Counted from the first letter of the stretch, positions 15,706-27,753 are shown. The stretch is 64,000 nucleotides of DNA from Serinicoccus marinus DSM 15273 (GCF_008386315.1 NZ_CP043808.1:1488001-1552000); one strand, 5' to 3'. The notes: generated from the sequence alone by a model not told the origin. Numbers and translations: made by a program.

Positions 15706-18321
15706 TCACTGGCAGGAGTCGCACTGCAGGCGCTCCATCGGGTCGATCGGGCACTGCTGGCCGTCGACCTCGTCGACGACAGGCAGCTGCTCGACCTGCG
15801 GCGGCGCCTCGACCACGGGGGCAGGGGTCGGGGTCGCCGAGGGGCGGGCGGCTGCGCCGAAGCCGGAGCGGGCGGGCGCGCCGCTGCCGCCGCTGGCGCC
15901 GAAGCCGCGCCGGGCACCGCCACCCCCTCCGCCGGTGGTCGGCTGGGCCGCCTTGTTGACCTTCACCGTCGACTGCTCGGCAGTGTGCCGGGGCATCATG
16001 TGCAGGTAGTAGGTCGTCTTGACGCCCATCCGCCACGCGGCGGAGTAGAGCTCGGCCATCGAGCCGACGTCGCGGCTCGCGAGGTAGATGTTGCGGCTGA
16101 TCGCTTGGTCGATCCATTTCTGGGCGCGGGCGGCCACGTGCAGGAAGGCGTAGGGCGAGAGCTGGAAGCTGGTGCGGTAGATCTCGGTCAGCTCGGCCGG
16201 CACGCCCTCGACCTTGGACAGGTCGCCCTGGTGCCGCAGCAGGTCCTCGCGAACCTGCTCCCACAGGCCGAGCTCGCGCAGGTCCTCGACGAGGTTGCGG
16301 TTGACCTCGAGGAACTTGCCGGCGCTGGTGGCCCGGCTGAAGATCTGGCTGAACTGCGGGTCCAGCCCCGGCGTGGTGCCCGCGACCAGGCCGATCGAGG
16401 CGGTCGGGGCGATGGCCATGAGGGTGGAGTTGCGCATCCCGCCGCGCACCTTCTCGCGCAGCACGTCCCAGTCCATGGTGCTGCTGCGGTCGACCTCGAC
16501 GGTCAGGCCACGGTCGGCCTCCAGGAGCCCGATGGTGTCGACAGGCACCATGCCCTCGCTCCAGCGCGACCCCTCGAAGGTCGGGTATGCCCCGCGCTCA
16601 CGGGCGAGGTCGGCGCTGGCGTCGATGGCGTGCCAGGAGACGAACTCCACGAGCCGGTCGATGAGGTCGTAGGCCTCCGTCGAGTCGTAGGACATCCCGA
16701 GGCGCTCCACCACGTCGGTGAAGCCCATCACGCCCAGACCGAGCGCCCGGTTGAGCTCGTTGGACCGCTCGGACTCGGGGACCGAGCTGATGGTGATGTC
16801 GATGAGGTTGTCCAGCTGGCGGACGGCGAGGCGGGCCGAGTGGGCCAGCCGGTCCCAGTCGATGCTGACCTCGCCCTCGCTGCGCCGCCCGTGGACGTGC
16901 CGCGAGAGGTTGATCGAGGCGAGGTTGCAGACCGAGACGTTGTCACGGTCCTGCGGCAGCGTGATCTCGGTGCACAGGTTGGAGGAGTGGATCGTCCCGG
17001 TGTTGTTGTTGAGCGCCCGGGTGTTGATCGAGTCCTTCCAGGTCAGCCAGGGGTGGCTGGTGGTCTGCAACGAGACGAGGATGGCCTTCCACTGCTCCCG
17101 CGCCCGCAGCTTCTTGTGCCGCAGCGTCCCCGCCTTGGCCTGCGCGACGTAGCCGGCATACCGGGTGGAGAAGTCGGCACCGGTCGCCTCGACCAGGTCC
17201 GGGGTCTCCAGCGGGTCGAAGAGGAACCACTCGTCGTCGGCGGCGACCCGCTTCATGAACTCGTCGCTCAGCCACACCGCGGTGTTGGCGGTGCGGGTCC
17301 GGCGGTAGGGGTCGCCGGAGTTCTGGCGCAGGTCGAGGAAGGCGGGGAAGTCGAGGTGCCAGTTCTCCAGGTAGAAGCACAGCGCGCCGAACTTCTTGCC
17401 CCCGCGGCTCACCGCGCGCAGGGTCGAGTCGATGGTGTGCATGAAGGGGATCGGCCCGGTCGAGGAGGTGTTGTTGGAGCGGATCGGGCTGCCCTCGCAG
17501 CGCAGCTTGGAGACCGACATCCCGATGCCGCCGGTGCCCTTGGTGAGCCACATGACGTCGCGCACGCTCTTGGCGATGTGCTCGATGTCGTCCTCCATCT
17601 GCATGACGAAGCAGTTGGAGAGCTGGCTGTAGGCGGTGCCGGCGTTGACGAGCGTCGACCCGGCAGCGAGGTACTCCAGCCGGGACATCGCGTCGTAGAA
17701 CTGCAGCGCGGCGGTCGTGGGGTCGGCCTCGTTGAGGGCTAGGCCCATCGCGACGCGCATCCAGAAGAACTGCGGCGTCTCCAGCACGGTCTTCGCCGGG
17801 TCGGAGTCGTTGAGGGCATACCGGGTGCGCAGCGTCTGGGCCCCGATGTAGCGCAGCAGGTCATCGCGCGAGGGGTCGAGCGCGTCGGCCAGCACCTCGA
17901 GGTCGAAGAGCTCGGTCAGCCGGGGGTCGAGCAGGCCGGTCCGGACGCCGCGGGCGATGGTCCCGGGGAAGTACTGCCGGTGCTTGGCGGCGATGACCTC
18001 GGGGTCGTCCTCACCGAGCAGGTCGCGGGTGTCGCCGAAGACGGCCTTGTACATCGTCTTGACCAGCAGGCGGGAGGCGATGGTGTCGAACGCCGGGTCG
18101 TCCTTGACGTTCTGCAGCGCGACCTGGATGACCGCCTCGTCCAGCTGCTCGCTGGTGATGCCGTCGAAGAGGGTGATCTCCAGCTCGGACTGCAGCTGGG
18201 TGGCCCGGACGACCGCGTCGTCCAGGCCGCGGGCCGCCGCCTCGATGGAGCGGGCGATCTCGTGCCCGTCGTAGGGAACTCGGGTGCCGTCGCGCTTGAC
18301 GACGGTGGTGGTGCTGGCCAT
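15706..18321 (-). CDS. nrdA: Ribonucleoside-diphosphate reductase large subunit
   Basis: An 871-residue catalytic subunit reducing NDPs to dNDPs. An ATP-cone occupies about residues 5-95 (VVKRDGTRVPYDGHEIARSI), implying dATP feedback. Active-site cysteines are visible in LSNCFVMQM (about 236), SSNLCTEITLP (about 448) and VSVCNLASIN (about 462). The R2-interacting and redox tail ends in CDSCQ after a Gly/Ala/Pro-rich linker (about 790-850), normal for actinobacteria. GAGGGG precedes the ATG. The gene is expressed through a 350-nt leader containing a cobalamin riboswitch, so a B12-dependent class II reductase elsewhere in the genome is expected. Confidence 0.95.
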   Translation of the reverse strand: MASTTTVVKRDGTRVPYDGHEIARSIEAAARGLDDAVVRATQLQSELEITLFDGITSEQLDEAVIQVALQNVKDDPAFDTIASRLLVKTMYKAVFGDTRDLLGEDDPEVIAAKHRQYFPGTIARGVRTGLLDPRLTELFDLEVLADALDPSRDDLLRYIGAQTLRTRYALNDSDPAKTVLETPQFFWMRVAMGLALNEADPTTAALQFYDAMSRLEYLAAGSTLVNAGTAYSQLSNCFVMQMEDDIEHIAKSVRDVMWLTKGTGGIGMSVSKLRCEGSPIRSNNTSSTGPIPFMHTIDSTLRAVSRGGKKFGALCFYLENWHLDFPAFLDLRQNSGDPYRRTRTANTAVWLSDEFMKRVAADDEWFLFDPLETPDLVEATGADFSTRYAGYVAQAKAGTLRHKKLRAREQWKAILVSLQTTSHPWLTWKDSINTRALNNNTGTIHSSNLCTEITLPQDRDNVSVCNLASINLSRHVHGRRSEGEVSIDWDRLAHSARLAVRQLDNLIDITISSVPESERSNELNRALGLGVMGFTDVVERLGMSYDSTEAYDLIDRLVEFVSWHAIDASADLARERGAYPTFEGSRWSEGMVPVDTIGLLEADRGLTVEVDRSSTMDWDVLREKVRGGMRNSTLMAIAPTASIGLVAGTTPGLDPQFSQIFSRATSAGKFLEVNRNLVEDLRELGLWEQVREDLLRHQGDLSKVEGVPAELTEIYRTSFQLSPYAFLHVAARAQKWIDQAISRNIYLASRDVGSMAELYSAAWRMGVKTTYYLHMMPRHTAEQSTVKVNKAAQPTTGGGGGGARRGFGASGGSGAPARSGFGAAARPSATPTPAPVVEAPPQVEQLPVVDEVDGQQCPIDPMERLQCDSCQ

Positions 18322-18480
18322 CGGTTCACCCCTCGTGAACTCGGTCCTGCTGCGAGAGGCGCCCGCGCCGGAGGAGGGGGAGGGGTATGCCGTGGATCCC
18401 GCGGTCCTCGCGGGTCGCCACTGCCAGCCCCAGACCGTCCCTCGCGGTCACGAGCCACGCGCGCCATCGGGGCGCCCGTG
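18322..18480 (-). other. nrdA leader, riboswitch expression platform; no gene
   Basis: Between the aptamer and the nrdA start there is no coding frame. The transcript contains CTGGCAG (plus-strand 18421-18427), exactly complementary to CTGCCAG at the aptamer's 3' edge (18483-18489). This offers an alternative pairing that could compete with closure of the aptamer. GAGGGG before the start codon is the ribosome-binding site. No terminator with a T-run is visible, so control may be translational or through folding. Confidence 0.5.
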
Positions 18481-18655
18481 CACTGGCAGGTCTTCGGACT
18501 CACGGGCGCCCGGTCGGCTCTCGCCTCCCGGTCCTACTGGTCGCGGCTTCCCACGCCCTCAGGGGCGCAGTGCCTGGATGCGACGGTCGTTCCTGTTCAC
18601 CGCTGCGGGGCAGTCCCGGGTTCTCACCGGGTTCCCTCTTGCGACGACCACGACC
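18481..18655 (-). ncRNA. Cobalamin (AdoCbl) riboswitch aptamer
   Basis: Read on the minus strand, the leader contains the invariant B12-box elements in order: GGTGAGAACCCGGGACTG, then CCCCGCAGCGGTGA, then GTGGGAAGCC, and near the 3' end GAGTCCGAAGACCTGCC. Their order and spacing are those of the cobalamin riboswitch. B12 would repress the downstream nrdA-nrdB-HEAT operon, as is known for class I reductases in Streptomyces that also encode class II NrdJ. Confidence 0.93.
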
Positions 18656-18696
18656 CACGGGAGCCCCGTGGACCGCAGCCGAACCAGCTGCGTGCG

Positions 18697-18744
18697 CCAC
18701 TATATACAGAAGAATGACACGGATGTAACCCCACATCTTGTGAA
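18697..18744 (-). promoter_or_regulatory. Promoter region with two putative NrdR boxes
   Basis: This is an AT-rich island in an otherwise GC-rich leader. CCACTATATACAGAAG (18697-18712) and CCCCACATCTTGTGAA (about 18729-18744) each resemble the NrdR-box pattern CAC(N8)GTG, and their cores are offset by about 31 bp, three helical turns, the usual spacing of paired NrdR boxes. The second keeps GTG but has CCC for CAC; the first keeps CAC but has GAA for GTG. It lies just upstream of the riboswitch and would contain the nrd promoter. Confidence 0.5.
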
Positions 18745-18745
18745 T

Positions 18746-18809
18746 CCCACCGAGCGGCGCGTGTGGTGGCCCTCTGCCCCACCGAGCGCTGCTGGTGGTG
18801 GCCCGCGGC
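18746..18809 (+). repeat. 32-bp dimer repeat, copy A
   Basis: Two direct units with a 32-bp period begin at 18746 and 18778, each starting CCCACCGAGCG and continuing with a GTGGTGGCCC-type segment. The same CCACCGAGCG-plus-32-bp dimer occurs at 32131 and, inverted, at 33301. This copy is the most diverged. It lies between the nrd promoter and nadE. Confidence 0.75.
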
Positions 18810-18830
18810 GCTCCTGACACACTGACCTGC

Positions 18831-20894
<2,064 letters not shown>

Positions 20895-20994
20895 CGCGCG
20901 CCCAGCAGGATCCCTCCGCACGCAGCGTCCGTGCCCGCATACCGTGCGGTCGCCGGTCGGTATGCCCGCAGCCGCGCCGGTCGGGCGTGGCGGT

Positions 20995-21040
20995 TTGACG
21001 CATCATCCATGCCGGGGAATAAGGTTAGGCATAATCCTCG
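20995..21040 (+). promoter_or_regulatory. Promoter with an iron-box-like site upstream of cysI
   Basis: TTGACG at 20995-21000 could be a -35 element. About 19 bp later is AATAAGGTTAGGCATAAT, an AT-rich segment that can hold the -10. Within it AGGTTAGGC matches the left half and centre of the DtxR/IdeR consensus TTAGGTTAGGCTAACCTAA; the right half is poor. Iron control of a siroheme/FeS enzyme is plausible but unproven. Confidence 0.4.
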
Positions 21041-21111
21041 CTTACCGATGAGCAGGCACACCGACCCGGGTGCCTGCTCGCATCGTGACCCGACCGAAAG
21101 CCACGCACCCC

Positions 21112-22827
21112 ATGCCGCAGAGCCAGCAGGACGCCCCGCTGATCGTCGAGGGGCCGCTGTCCGACAACGAGCGCCTCAAGCGCGAGAGCGACTACCTCCG
21201 CGGCACGATCGCGGAGGACCTGCGCGACCAGATCACCGGTGGCTTCGGGCCGGACAACTTCCAGCTCATCCGGTTCCACGGGATGTACCAGCAGGACGAC
21301 CGTGACCTGCGGTCCGAGCGCTCGCAGCAGAAGCTCGAGCCGCTGATCAACGTCATGCTCCGGGCCCGGATGCCCGGCGGGGTCATCACCCCCGAACAGT
21401 GGCTCGTCGTCGAGGACTGGGCGCAGCAGCACACGATGTACGGCTCGGTGCGGCTGACCACGCGGCAGACGTTCCAGTACCACGGCGTGCTCAAGCCGGA
21501 CATCAAGGACACCCACCAGGCGATCAACGCCGCGGGCATCGACTCGATCGCCACCGCCGGCGACGTCAACCGCAACGTCCTGTGCTCCAGCAACCCGCTG
21601 GAGTCCGCGCTGCACGCGGAGGTCTACGACTGGGCCGCGCGCATCTCCGAGCACCTGCTGCCGCGCACCCGGGCCTACATGGAGATCTTCCTCGACGGGG
21701 AGAAGGCGAAGAGCACCGAGGAGCCGATCCTCGGGAGCACCTACCTGCCGCGCAAGTTCAAGACCACCGTCTCGCTGCCCCCCAACAACGAGGTCGACGT
21801 CCACGCCAACGACCTCAACTTCGTCGGGATCGTCGAGGACGGCGAGCTCGTCGGGTGGAACGTCCTGGTCGGCGGCGGGCTGGCGATGACCCACGGGGAC
21901 ACCGCGACCTACCCGCGCAAGGCCGACGACCTGGGCTTCGTCCCGCTGGAGCACACCCTCGCGGTCGCCGAGCACGTCGTCACCGTCCAGCGCGACTGGG
22001 GCAACCGCACCGACCGCAAGAACGCCAAGACGAAGTACACCCTCGACCGCGTCGGGACCGACGTCTTCAAGGCCGAGGTCGAGCGCCGCGCCGGCGTCAC
22101 CTTCGAGCCCTCCCGGCCGTACGAGTTCACCTCCCGCGGCGACCGCTTCGGCTGGGTCAAGGGGCACGACGGCAACTGGCACCTGACGGTCTTCATCCTC
22201 AACGGCCGCATCAAGGACCGTCCCGAGGCCCCGATCAAGACCGGGCTGCGACGGATCGCCGAGGTCCACCAGGGCCACTTCCGGCTGACCGCCCACCAGA
22301 ACCTCATCATCGCCGGCGTGCCCCCGCGGCAGAAGCGGGTGATCGACCGCCTCGCCCGCGAGCACGGCCTCGTCGACGACACCACCACGCCGCAGATGCG
22401 CAGCTCGATGGCCTGCGTGTCCTTCCCCACCTGCCCGCTGGCGATGGCCGAGTCCGAGCGCTTCCTGCCCGGCTTCGTGCGGCAGGTCGAGGGGCTCCTG
22501 GACAAGCACGGCATACCCGAGGACCACATCGTGCTCCGGGTCTCCGGCTGCCCCAACGGCTGCTCCCGCGCCATGCTCGCCGAGGTGGGTCTGGTCGGCA
22601 AGGGCCCGGGGAAGTACAACCTGCACCTCGGCGGCAACCGGATCGGGACCCGGGTGCCCAAGCTCTACCGCGAGAACATCAGCGCCGAGGCCATCCTCGA
22701 CGAGCTCGACCACCTCATCGGGTCCTGGGTCTCCGGGCGCGAGGAGGGCGAGGGCTTCGGCGACTTCCTCATCCGCACGGGCGTCGTGGCCGAGGTCATC
22801 GTCTCCCGCACCGACTTCCATGCATGA
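21112..22827 (+). CDS. cysI: Sulfite reductase hemoprotein (NADPH-type, beta subunit)
   Basis: A 571-residue siroheme/[4Fe-4S] enzyme reducing sulfite to sulfide, nearly the same length as E. coli CysI (570). Two fused nitrite/sulfite-reductase repeats are seen. The cluster ligands are in [11 protein letters not shown] (about residues 434-441) and [11 protein letters not shown] (about 479-484). Siroheme-contact arginines occur in [15 protein letters not shown] at 21112 was chosen because [18 protein letters not shown] matches the enteric N-terminus; a GTG at 21070 is possible. It is followed by cysH and cysJ in one operon. Confidence 0.93.
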   Translation: MPQSQQDAPLIVEGPLSDNERLKRESDYLRGTIAEDLRDQITGGFGPDNFQLIRFHGMYQQDDRDLRSERSQQKLEPLINVMLRARMPGGVITPEQWLVVEDWAQQHTMYGSVRLTTRQTFQYHGVLKPDIKDTHQAINAAGIDSIATAGDVNRNVLCSSNPLESALHAEVYDWAARISEHLLPRTRAYMEIFLDGEKAKSTEEPILGSTYLPRKFKTTVSLPPNNEVDVHANDLNFVGIVEDGELVGWNVLVGGGLAMTHGDTATYPRKADDLGFVPLEHTLAVAEHVVTVQRDWGNRTDRKNAKTKYTLDRVGTDVFKAEVERRAGVTFEPSRPYEFTSRGDRFGWVKGHDGNWHLTVFILNGRIKDRPEAPIKTGLRRIAEVHQGHFRLTAHQNLIIAGVPPRQKRVIDRLAREHGLVDDTTTPQMRSSMACVSFPTCPLAMAESERFLPGFVRQVEGLLDKHGIPEDHIVLRVSGCPNGCSRAMLAEVGLVGKGPGKYNLHLGGNRIGTRVPKLYRENISAEAILDELDHLIGSWVSGREEGEGFGDFLIRTGVVAEVIVSRTDFHA

Positions 22828-22846
22828 CCAGCCGAGAGGACGAATC

Positions 22847-23586
22847 ATGACGGCTCTGGCCAGGAACGACGACTGCTGCGCCCCGCCCCGCTCATGCCGC
22901 ACGACCTGGACGCCGCGGCGCTCCGGCTCGGCGGCCGCAGCGCCCAGCAGCGCGTCGACTGGGCGATGGACCACCTCCCCGGCGGGTATGCCGTCACCTC
23001 CAGCTTCGGCGTCCAGTCCGCGGTCATGCTCCACCTCGTGACCCGCCGGGTCCCGGACATCCCGGTCCTGCTCTTCGACACCGGCTACCTCTTCCCGGAG
23101 ACCTACCGCTTCGTCGACGAGCTGACCGACCGTCTGGGCCTCAACCTGCACGTCTACCGCTCCCCGATGTCGCCCGCGTGGCAGGAGGCGAGGTTCGGCC
23201 GGCTCTGGGAGCAGGGCGTCGACGGGATCACGGAGTACAACCGGATCAACAAGGTCGAGCCGATGCAGCGCGCCATGAACGAGCTCGGCATCAACACCTG
23301 GTTCAGCGGGCTGCGCCGCGAGCAGTCCGACGGCCGGGCCGACCGGCAGACCGTCGAGCTGCAGAACGGCCGGGCCAAGGTGCACCCCATCGTCGACTGG
23401 AGCAGCCGCGACGTGCACCGCTACCTCACCGAGCACGACCTGCCCTACCACCCCCTCTTCCACGAGGGCTACCTCAGCATCGGTGACACGCACACCACCC
23501 GCCGGGCGCAGGACGAGCTGGATGAGGAGGGCACCCGCTTCTTCGGGCTCGTCCGCGAGTGCGGTCTGCACGTGGAGCAGGGCTGA
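22847..23586 (+). CDS. cysH: Phosphoadenylyl-sulfate (PAPS/APS) reductase; probable frame break near the start
   Basis: The conserved part starts at [12 protein letters not shown] (22894) and gives 230 residues: PP-loop region [51 protein letters not shown] and the C-terminal [11 protein letters not shown] with the catalytic cysteine. The CC...CxxC pairs that hold the FeS cluster of APS reductases are missing, so it looks like the cluster-free PAPS-type enzyme. A good ribosome site (GAGAGGA) precedes an ATG at 22847 that reads [14 protein letters not shown] in another frame. One missing C in the C-run at 22881-22890 would join the two, so I include it. Thioredoxin would be the reductant. Confidence 0.82.
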
Positions 23587-23587
23587 C

Positions 23588-25399
23588 ATGACGATCACCA
23601 GCACCGTCCCCCAGGGCGCGAGCCCGCTCTCGCCCGACCAGCACCAGCGGTTCTTCGAGCTCGCGGCCTCGCTGTCGCCCATGCAGAAGGTCTGGCTCAG
23701 CGGCTACCTCGCCGGCAGCGCCGAGACCGGGGCGCCCGCCGGGGCCGCCCCGGCCGCCGCCGCCGAGCCGGCCACCCTCACCGTGCTCTACGGCTCGCAG
23801 ACCGGCAACGCCAAGCACGTCGCGGCAGAGCTGGCCTCGGCGGCCTCGGCCCGCGGCCTCACCGTCGCGCTGACCGACATGGCCGACTTCAAGCCCACCC
23901 AGCTCAAGCACGAGAAGTTCCTCACCGTCGTCGTGTCGACCCAGGGCGAGGGGGATCCCCCGGAGACGGCGGAGAAGATGCACGCCTTCCTGGCCTCCAA
24001 GAAGGCGCCCGACCTCGCCGGGACCCAGGTCAGCGTGTGTCTCGGGCTCGGCGACTCCAGCTACGAGTTCTACTGCCAGGCCGCGGTGGACTTCGAGGAC
24101 CGGCTCCGCGCGCTGGGGGCCCAGGTCGTCGCCGACCGGCTGCTGCTGGACGTCGACTACGAGGACCAGGTCCCGGGCTGGATCGAGACGACCCTGGACG
24201 TCTTCGAGCCCGAGCTGACGGCGGTGACCCCCGCCGGCGGGACCGTGGTGCAGATGCCCGGGCTCTCGGCGGCCGCGCCGACGGCATACTCCAAGCGGAA
24301 CCCGTTCACCGCGGAGATCTCCGAGGTGCAGAAGATCACCGGCCGGGACAGCACCAAGGACGTCCGGCACGTGGAGATCTCGCTCGAGGGTTCCGGGCTG
24401 ACCTACCGGCCGGGCGACTCGCTCGGCGTCTTCTTCCACAACGACACCGAGGCGGTCCAGGCCATGCTGGACGCGCTCGGCCTGGACGGGGGAGCGGAGG
24501 TGACCCTCGGGGAGCAGACCAAGACGCTGCGCGCCACCCTGACCGAGGACCTGGAGCTCACCCAGTCCTACCCCGGTTTCGTGGAGAAGTACGTCGGCGC
24601 CGCGGCCGAGCCGGTCGAGGCGCTGGCCGCGCTGGTCGAGGACAAGCCGGCGCTGCGGTCCTTCCTCGAGCAGCGGCAGATCTACGACGTCGTGCACGAG
24701 CACCCCGCCCGGATCACCGCCCAGCAGCTCGTCGACTCGCTGCGCAAGATGCAGCCGCGGCTCTACTCCATCGCCTCCAGCCAGAGCGAGGTCGAGGACG
24801 AGGTGCACCTCACCGTCGGCGTCGTCGAGTGGCACGGCTTCGGGCGGGCCCACCTCGGCGGGTGCTCCGGGCACGTGCGACGGGCCCAGGAGGGCGAGGA
24901 GGTGCGGGTCTACGTGGAGCCCGGGGACCACTTCCGGCTCCCGCAGGACCCCTCGGTCCCGACCATCATGATCGGCCCCGGCACCGGCATCGCGCCGTTC
25001 CGTGCCTTCCTGCAGGAGCGCGAGGCGCAGGGCGCCGACGGCGACAACTGGTTGATCTTCGGCAACCCGCACTTCACCCAGGACTTTCTCTACCAGGTCG
25101 AGATGCAGGCCTACCTCAGGTCCGGGCTGCTGACCCGGATGGACGTCGCCTTCAGCCGGGACCAGGCGGAGAAGGTGTATGTCCAGCACCGGATCTCCCA
25201 GCACGGGGCCGAGGTCTTCGACTGGCTGGAGCGCGGGGCGCACCTCTACGTCTGCGGCGACGCCACCCGGATGGCCAAGGACGTGCACGCCGCCCTCGTC
25301 GAGGTGGTCGCCGAGCACGGACGGATGGACGCCGAGGCGGCCGAGGACTACCTGGCCGCGCTGCGGGACGGCAAGCGCTACCAGCGGGACGTCTACTGA
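23588..25399 (+). CDS. cysJ: Sulfite reductase flavoprotein (NADPH, alpha subunit)
   Basis: A 603-residue diflavin reductase passing electrons from NADPH through FAD and FMN to CysI. The N-terminal linker [20 protein letters not shown] then VWLSGYLAG resembles enteric CysJ. The flavodoxin domain (about 63-205) has [14 protein letters not shown] and [13 protein letters not shown]. The FAD domain has [20 protein letters not shown], followed by GGCSGHV. The NADP domain has [18 protein letters not shown] and ends KRYQRDVY, the typical C-terminus. It starts two bases after cysH ends. Confidence 0.95.
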   Translation: MTITSTVPQGASPLSPDQHQRFFELAASLSPMQKVWLSGYLAGSAETGAPAGAAPAAAAEPATLTVLYGSQTGNAKHVAAELASAASARGLTVALTDMADFKPTQLKHEKFLTVVVSTQGEGDPPETAEKMHAFLASKKAPDLAGTQVSVCLGLGDSSYEFYCQAAVDFEDRLRALGAQVVADRLLLDVDYEDQVPGWIETTLDVFEPELTAVTPAGGTVVQMPGLSAAAPTAYSKRNPFTAEISEVQKITGRDSTKDVRHVEISLEGSGLTYRPGDSLGVFFHNDTEAVQAMLDALGLDGGAEVTLGEQTKTLRATLTEDLELTQSYPGFVEKYVGAAAEPVEALAALVEDKPALRSFLEQRQIYDVVHEHPARITAQQLVDSLRKMQPRLYSIASSQSEVEDEVHLTVGVVEWHGFGRAHLGGCSGHVRRAQEGEEVRVYVEPGDHFRLPQDPSVPTIMIGPGTGIAPFRAFLQEREAQGADGDNWLIFGNPHFTQDFLYQVEMQAYLRSGLLTRMDVAFSRDQAEKVYVQHRISQHGAEVFDWLERGAHLYVCGDATRMAKDVHAALVEVVAEHGRMDAEAAEDYLAALRDGKRYQRDVY

Positions 25400-25486
25400 T
25401 CAGGTCCGCCGGGCGCCCGGTCAGGCCGGCCGCGGGTCTGTGCGCACCCCTCCAACCCCAGGCGCCCCACTCGTCCCTCGATGCCA

Positions 25487-25534
25487 GGAAATGCCGATCT
25501 GCCCACGCTATGGCCTGCGCGGATCAGGATTTCC
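25487..25534. terminator. Imperfect palindrome after cysJ
   Basis: GGAAATGCCGATCTGC and GCGGATCAGGATTTCC form an imperfect stem (GGAAAT/ATTTCC and GATC/GATC blocks) around a 16-nt loop. It lies about 90 bp past the cysJ stop, in a 220-bp gap facing the convergent ynfA remnant. The rest of that gap shows nothing recognisable. Confidence 0.5.
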
Positions 25535-25624
25535 CGGCAGGTCGTGACTGGTGGGGTGAAGGGGGCCGGCGAGGGATCGTTGGGCGAAGGCAGCCGCGAC
25601 GCCGCGCGGCAGGTCCTCAGGCCG

Positions 25625-25951
25625 GCCGCGGGGGCATACATGATGATCGCGACGCCGGCGAGGCAGACGAGGGCGCCGGTCACGTCCCACCGGTCGGGCA
25701 CGAAGCCGTCGACGGCCATGCCCCAGGCGAGGGACCCGGCGACGAGACCCCGCCGTAGGCCGCGAGGATGCGGCCGAATTGGGCATCGGGCTGCAGCGTC
25801 ACAAGAAGCCGTAGAGGCCGAGGGCGATGACCCCGGCACCGATCCAGACCCACCCCTTGTGCTCGCGCACCCCCTGCCACACCAGCCAGGCGCCGCCGAT
25901 CTCGAAGAGCGCCGCGAGCGCGAAGAGGACGAGGGACCGGAGCACGATCAT
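25625..25951 (-). pseudogene. ynfA: UPF0060/YnfA-like small membrane protein, two frameshifts
   Basis: The gene starts [20 protein letters not shown] and continues with a [14 protein letters not shown] segment and [10 protein letters not shown], the beginning of the four-helix YnfA (SMR-like) family. The frame then breaks near 25801-25806. It resumes as [18 protein letters not shown], breaks again near 25747-25750, and resumes as [20 protein letters not shown] then GVAIIMYAP. Adding one base at each point restores a protein of about 108 residues. The usual stop after MYAPR is absent, so the C-terminal end is uncertain. Two breaks in 330 bp suggest decay or local sequence errors. It starts 22 bp after the glycerophosphodiesterase stop. 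Confidence 0.7.
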
Positions 25952-25973
25952 CGGGTGACCTCCTGGGCCCGCA

Positions 25974-26762
25974 TCAGGCCGCGACCCACTGGCCGCGCTG
26001 CGTGAGCACGTCCTTGAGGACGTCGGCCCGGTCGGTCATGATCCCGTCGACACCGAGGTCGAGCAGGCGGTGCATCTCGACCGGGTCGTCGATCGTCCAG
26101 ACGTGCACGGACTTGCCGATCTCGTGCGCCGCCGCGAGCGCCTTCGGGGTCACGACCTCGATGCCGTGGTGCTGCGGCGGCACCTGCAGCGCGTCGACCG
26201 AGCGCAGGGCCCGCGCGGCGACCGAGGCGCGGATGAGGGGCGGCAGCTCGGCGGCGGCCCGGAACGAGGCGGTGCTGCGCTGCCCCGCCGAGGTCGCGAC
26301 GGGGCGGGTGAGCCGCATGACGGCGGCGTCCCGGCGCTGCTCGGAGAAGCTGGTCACGCAGACCCGCTCGTGCGCGCGCATCCGCTCGATGACCCGGACC
26401 AGGGGCACGATCGCGCCCGGGGTCTTGATGTCGATGTTGACGCGCAGCTCGGGGAAGCTCCCGAGCAGGTCCTCGAGCCGGGGGACCGGCTCCTGCCCGG
26501 AGATGCGGGCCCGCGCCACCTCGCGCCAGGACAGCTCCGGGATCGCGCCGCGCCGGTCGGTGACCCGGTCGAGCGTCTCGTCGTGGAAGGCGACGACGAC
26601 GCCGTCCCGCGTCGCGTGGACGTCGGTCTCGACGTAGCGGTAGCCGAGGTCGACCGCCGCCTGGAAGGCGGCCATGGAGTTCTCCAGCCCGGCCGCGGCG
26701 GGGTCGAAGCCACGGTGGGCCATCGGGATCGGGCCGGGGTGGTCCAGGTAGGCCGTGCGCAC
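25974..26762 (-). CDS. Glycerophosphodiester phosphodiesterase
   Basis: A 262-residue TIM-barrel enzyme that hydrolyses glycerophosphodiesters to glycerol-3-phosphate. Catalytic and metal motifs are [20 protein letters not shown] (His-Arg and Glu), [20 protein letters not shown] (Glu, Asp and second His), INIDIKTP-like [10 protein letters not shown] and the C-terminal [20 protein letters not shown] then IMTDRAD. No signal peptide is seen, so it is cytosolic. GTG at 26762 gives [18 protein letters not shown]. It is about 35 bp downstream of the HAD phosphatase on the same strand. Confidence 0.92.
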   Translation of the reverse strand: MRTAYLDHPGPIPMAHRGFDPAAAGLENSMAAFQAAVDLGYRYVETDVHATRDGVVVAFHDETLDRVTDRRGAIPELSWREVARARISGQEPVPRLEDLLGSFPELRVNIDIKTPGAIVPLVRVIERMRAHERVCVTSFSEQRRDAAVMRLTRPVATSAGQRSTASFRAAAELPPLIRASVAARALRSVDALQVPPQHHGIEVVTPKALAAAHEIGKSVHVWTIDDPVEMHRLLDLGVDGIMTDRADVLKDVLTQRGQWVAA

Positions 26763-26797
26763 CCTCCGAGGGTATCCGCCGGGCAGCCGGCCCCCGG

Positions 26798-27617
26798 TCA
26801 CACGCCGCTGCGCGGCGGCTCGATCTCGGAGGCGACCGGACCCGACGGCACGAGCTCGCCCACGCCGCCCAGCACCTCGTCCGGCCGAAACGGGTAGGAG
26901 GCGAGGGTGTCGAGGCTGCTGATGCCGGTCGTGACGAGGACGGTGTGCAGCCCTGCCTCCATGCCCGCCACGATGTCGGTGTCCATGCGGTCGCCGATCA
27001 TGCCGGTGCTCTCGCTGTGCGCCCCGATGGTGTTGAGCGCCGAGCGGAACATCATCGGGTTGGGCTTGCCCACGACGTAGGGCTCCCGGCCGGTGGCCTT
27101 GGTGACCAGCGCGCTGATCGCCCCCGTCGCCGGCAGGATCCCGTCCGCGCTGGGCCCGGTCGCGTCCGGGTTGGTGGCGATGAACCGGGCGCCGGCGGCG
27201 ACGAGCCGGACCGCGGTGGTGATGGCCTCGAAGGAGTACTGCCGGGTCTCGCCGATGACGACGAAGTCGGGGTCCGTCTCGGTCATCGTGAAGCCGGCCT
27301 CGTGCAGAGCGGTGATGATGCCGGCCTGCCCGACGACGTAGGCGGACCCGCCGGGCTTCTGCGTGGCGAGGAAGTCGGCCGTCGCCAGGGCGCTGGTCCA
27401 GATGCGCTCCTCGGGCACGGGCAGGCCGGAGTGGTGCAGCCGCGCGGCGAGGTCGCGCGCGGTGAAGATGGAGTTGTTGGTGAGGACGAGGTAGGGGGTG
27501 GTGGGTCGTCTCCCAGTGGTCGATGAGGTCGCGCGCGCCGGGCAGCGCGCGGTTCTCGTGCACCAGGACGCCGTCCATGTCGGTCAGCCAGGCCTCGACG
27601 TCCTCACGGTTGCGCAT
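26798..27617 (-). CDS. HAD-IIA sugar phosphatase (NagD-like), one frameshift
   Basis: The N-terminus MRNREDVEAWLTDMDGVLVH carries the DxDG nucleophile of HAD phosphatases. After WETTHHP the frame is lost at a C5 run near 27497-27505. Removing one C restores PYLVLTNNSIFTARDLAARL and joins PEERIWTSALATADFL, the part read in the other frame, which contains FIATNPDATGPSADGILPAT, GKPNPMMFRSALNTIGA and GMIGDRMDTDIVAGMEAG. Full length is about 273 residues, normal for subclass IIA enzymes acting on small phosphorylated metabolites. A sequencing insertion is likelier than inactivation because all motifs are intact. Confidence 0.82.
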
Positions 27618-27659
27618 GGTCTCAGCGTAGGGCCGCAGGAGCCCGGCGTCCGACGGTGC

Positions 27660-27719
27660 GCGACTGCAGCGGTGATGTCGCCCGGCAGGGCGATTCCACG
27701 ACATACCCGGTGCAGTCGC
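27660..27719. repeat. Nested stem-loop in the gap between two minus-strand genes
   Basis: GCGACTGCA at 27660-27668 is complementary to TGCAGTCGC at 27711-27719. Inside, TCGCCC and GGGCGA form a second hairpin around GGCA. The 135-bp gap contains no gene. It may be a terminator for the spermidine-synthase-like gene or a processing structure. Confidence 0.55.
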
Positions 27720-27753
27720 GAACTTCTGGGCTCCCAGCCCAGCATCCTCACCG

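Noticed and set aside
27716..27745. A third member of the palindromic family near TTCTGGGCTCCCAGCCCAG
   Set aside because: It shares only a short CTGGG/CCCAG core and lacks the GACCTGCCGTT flank and nested stems.
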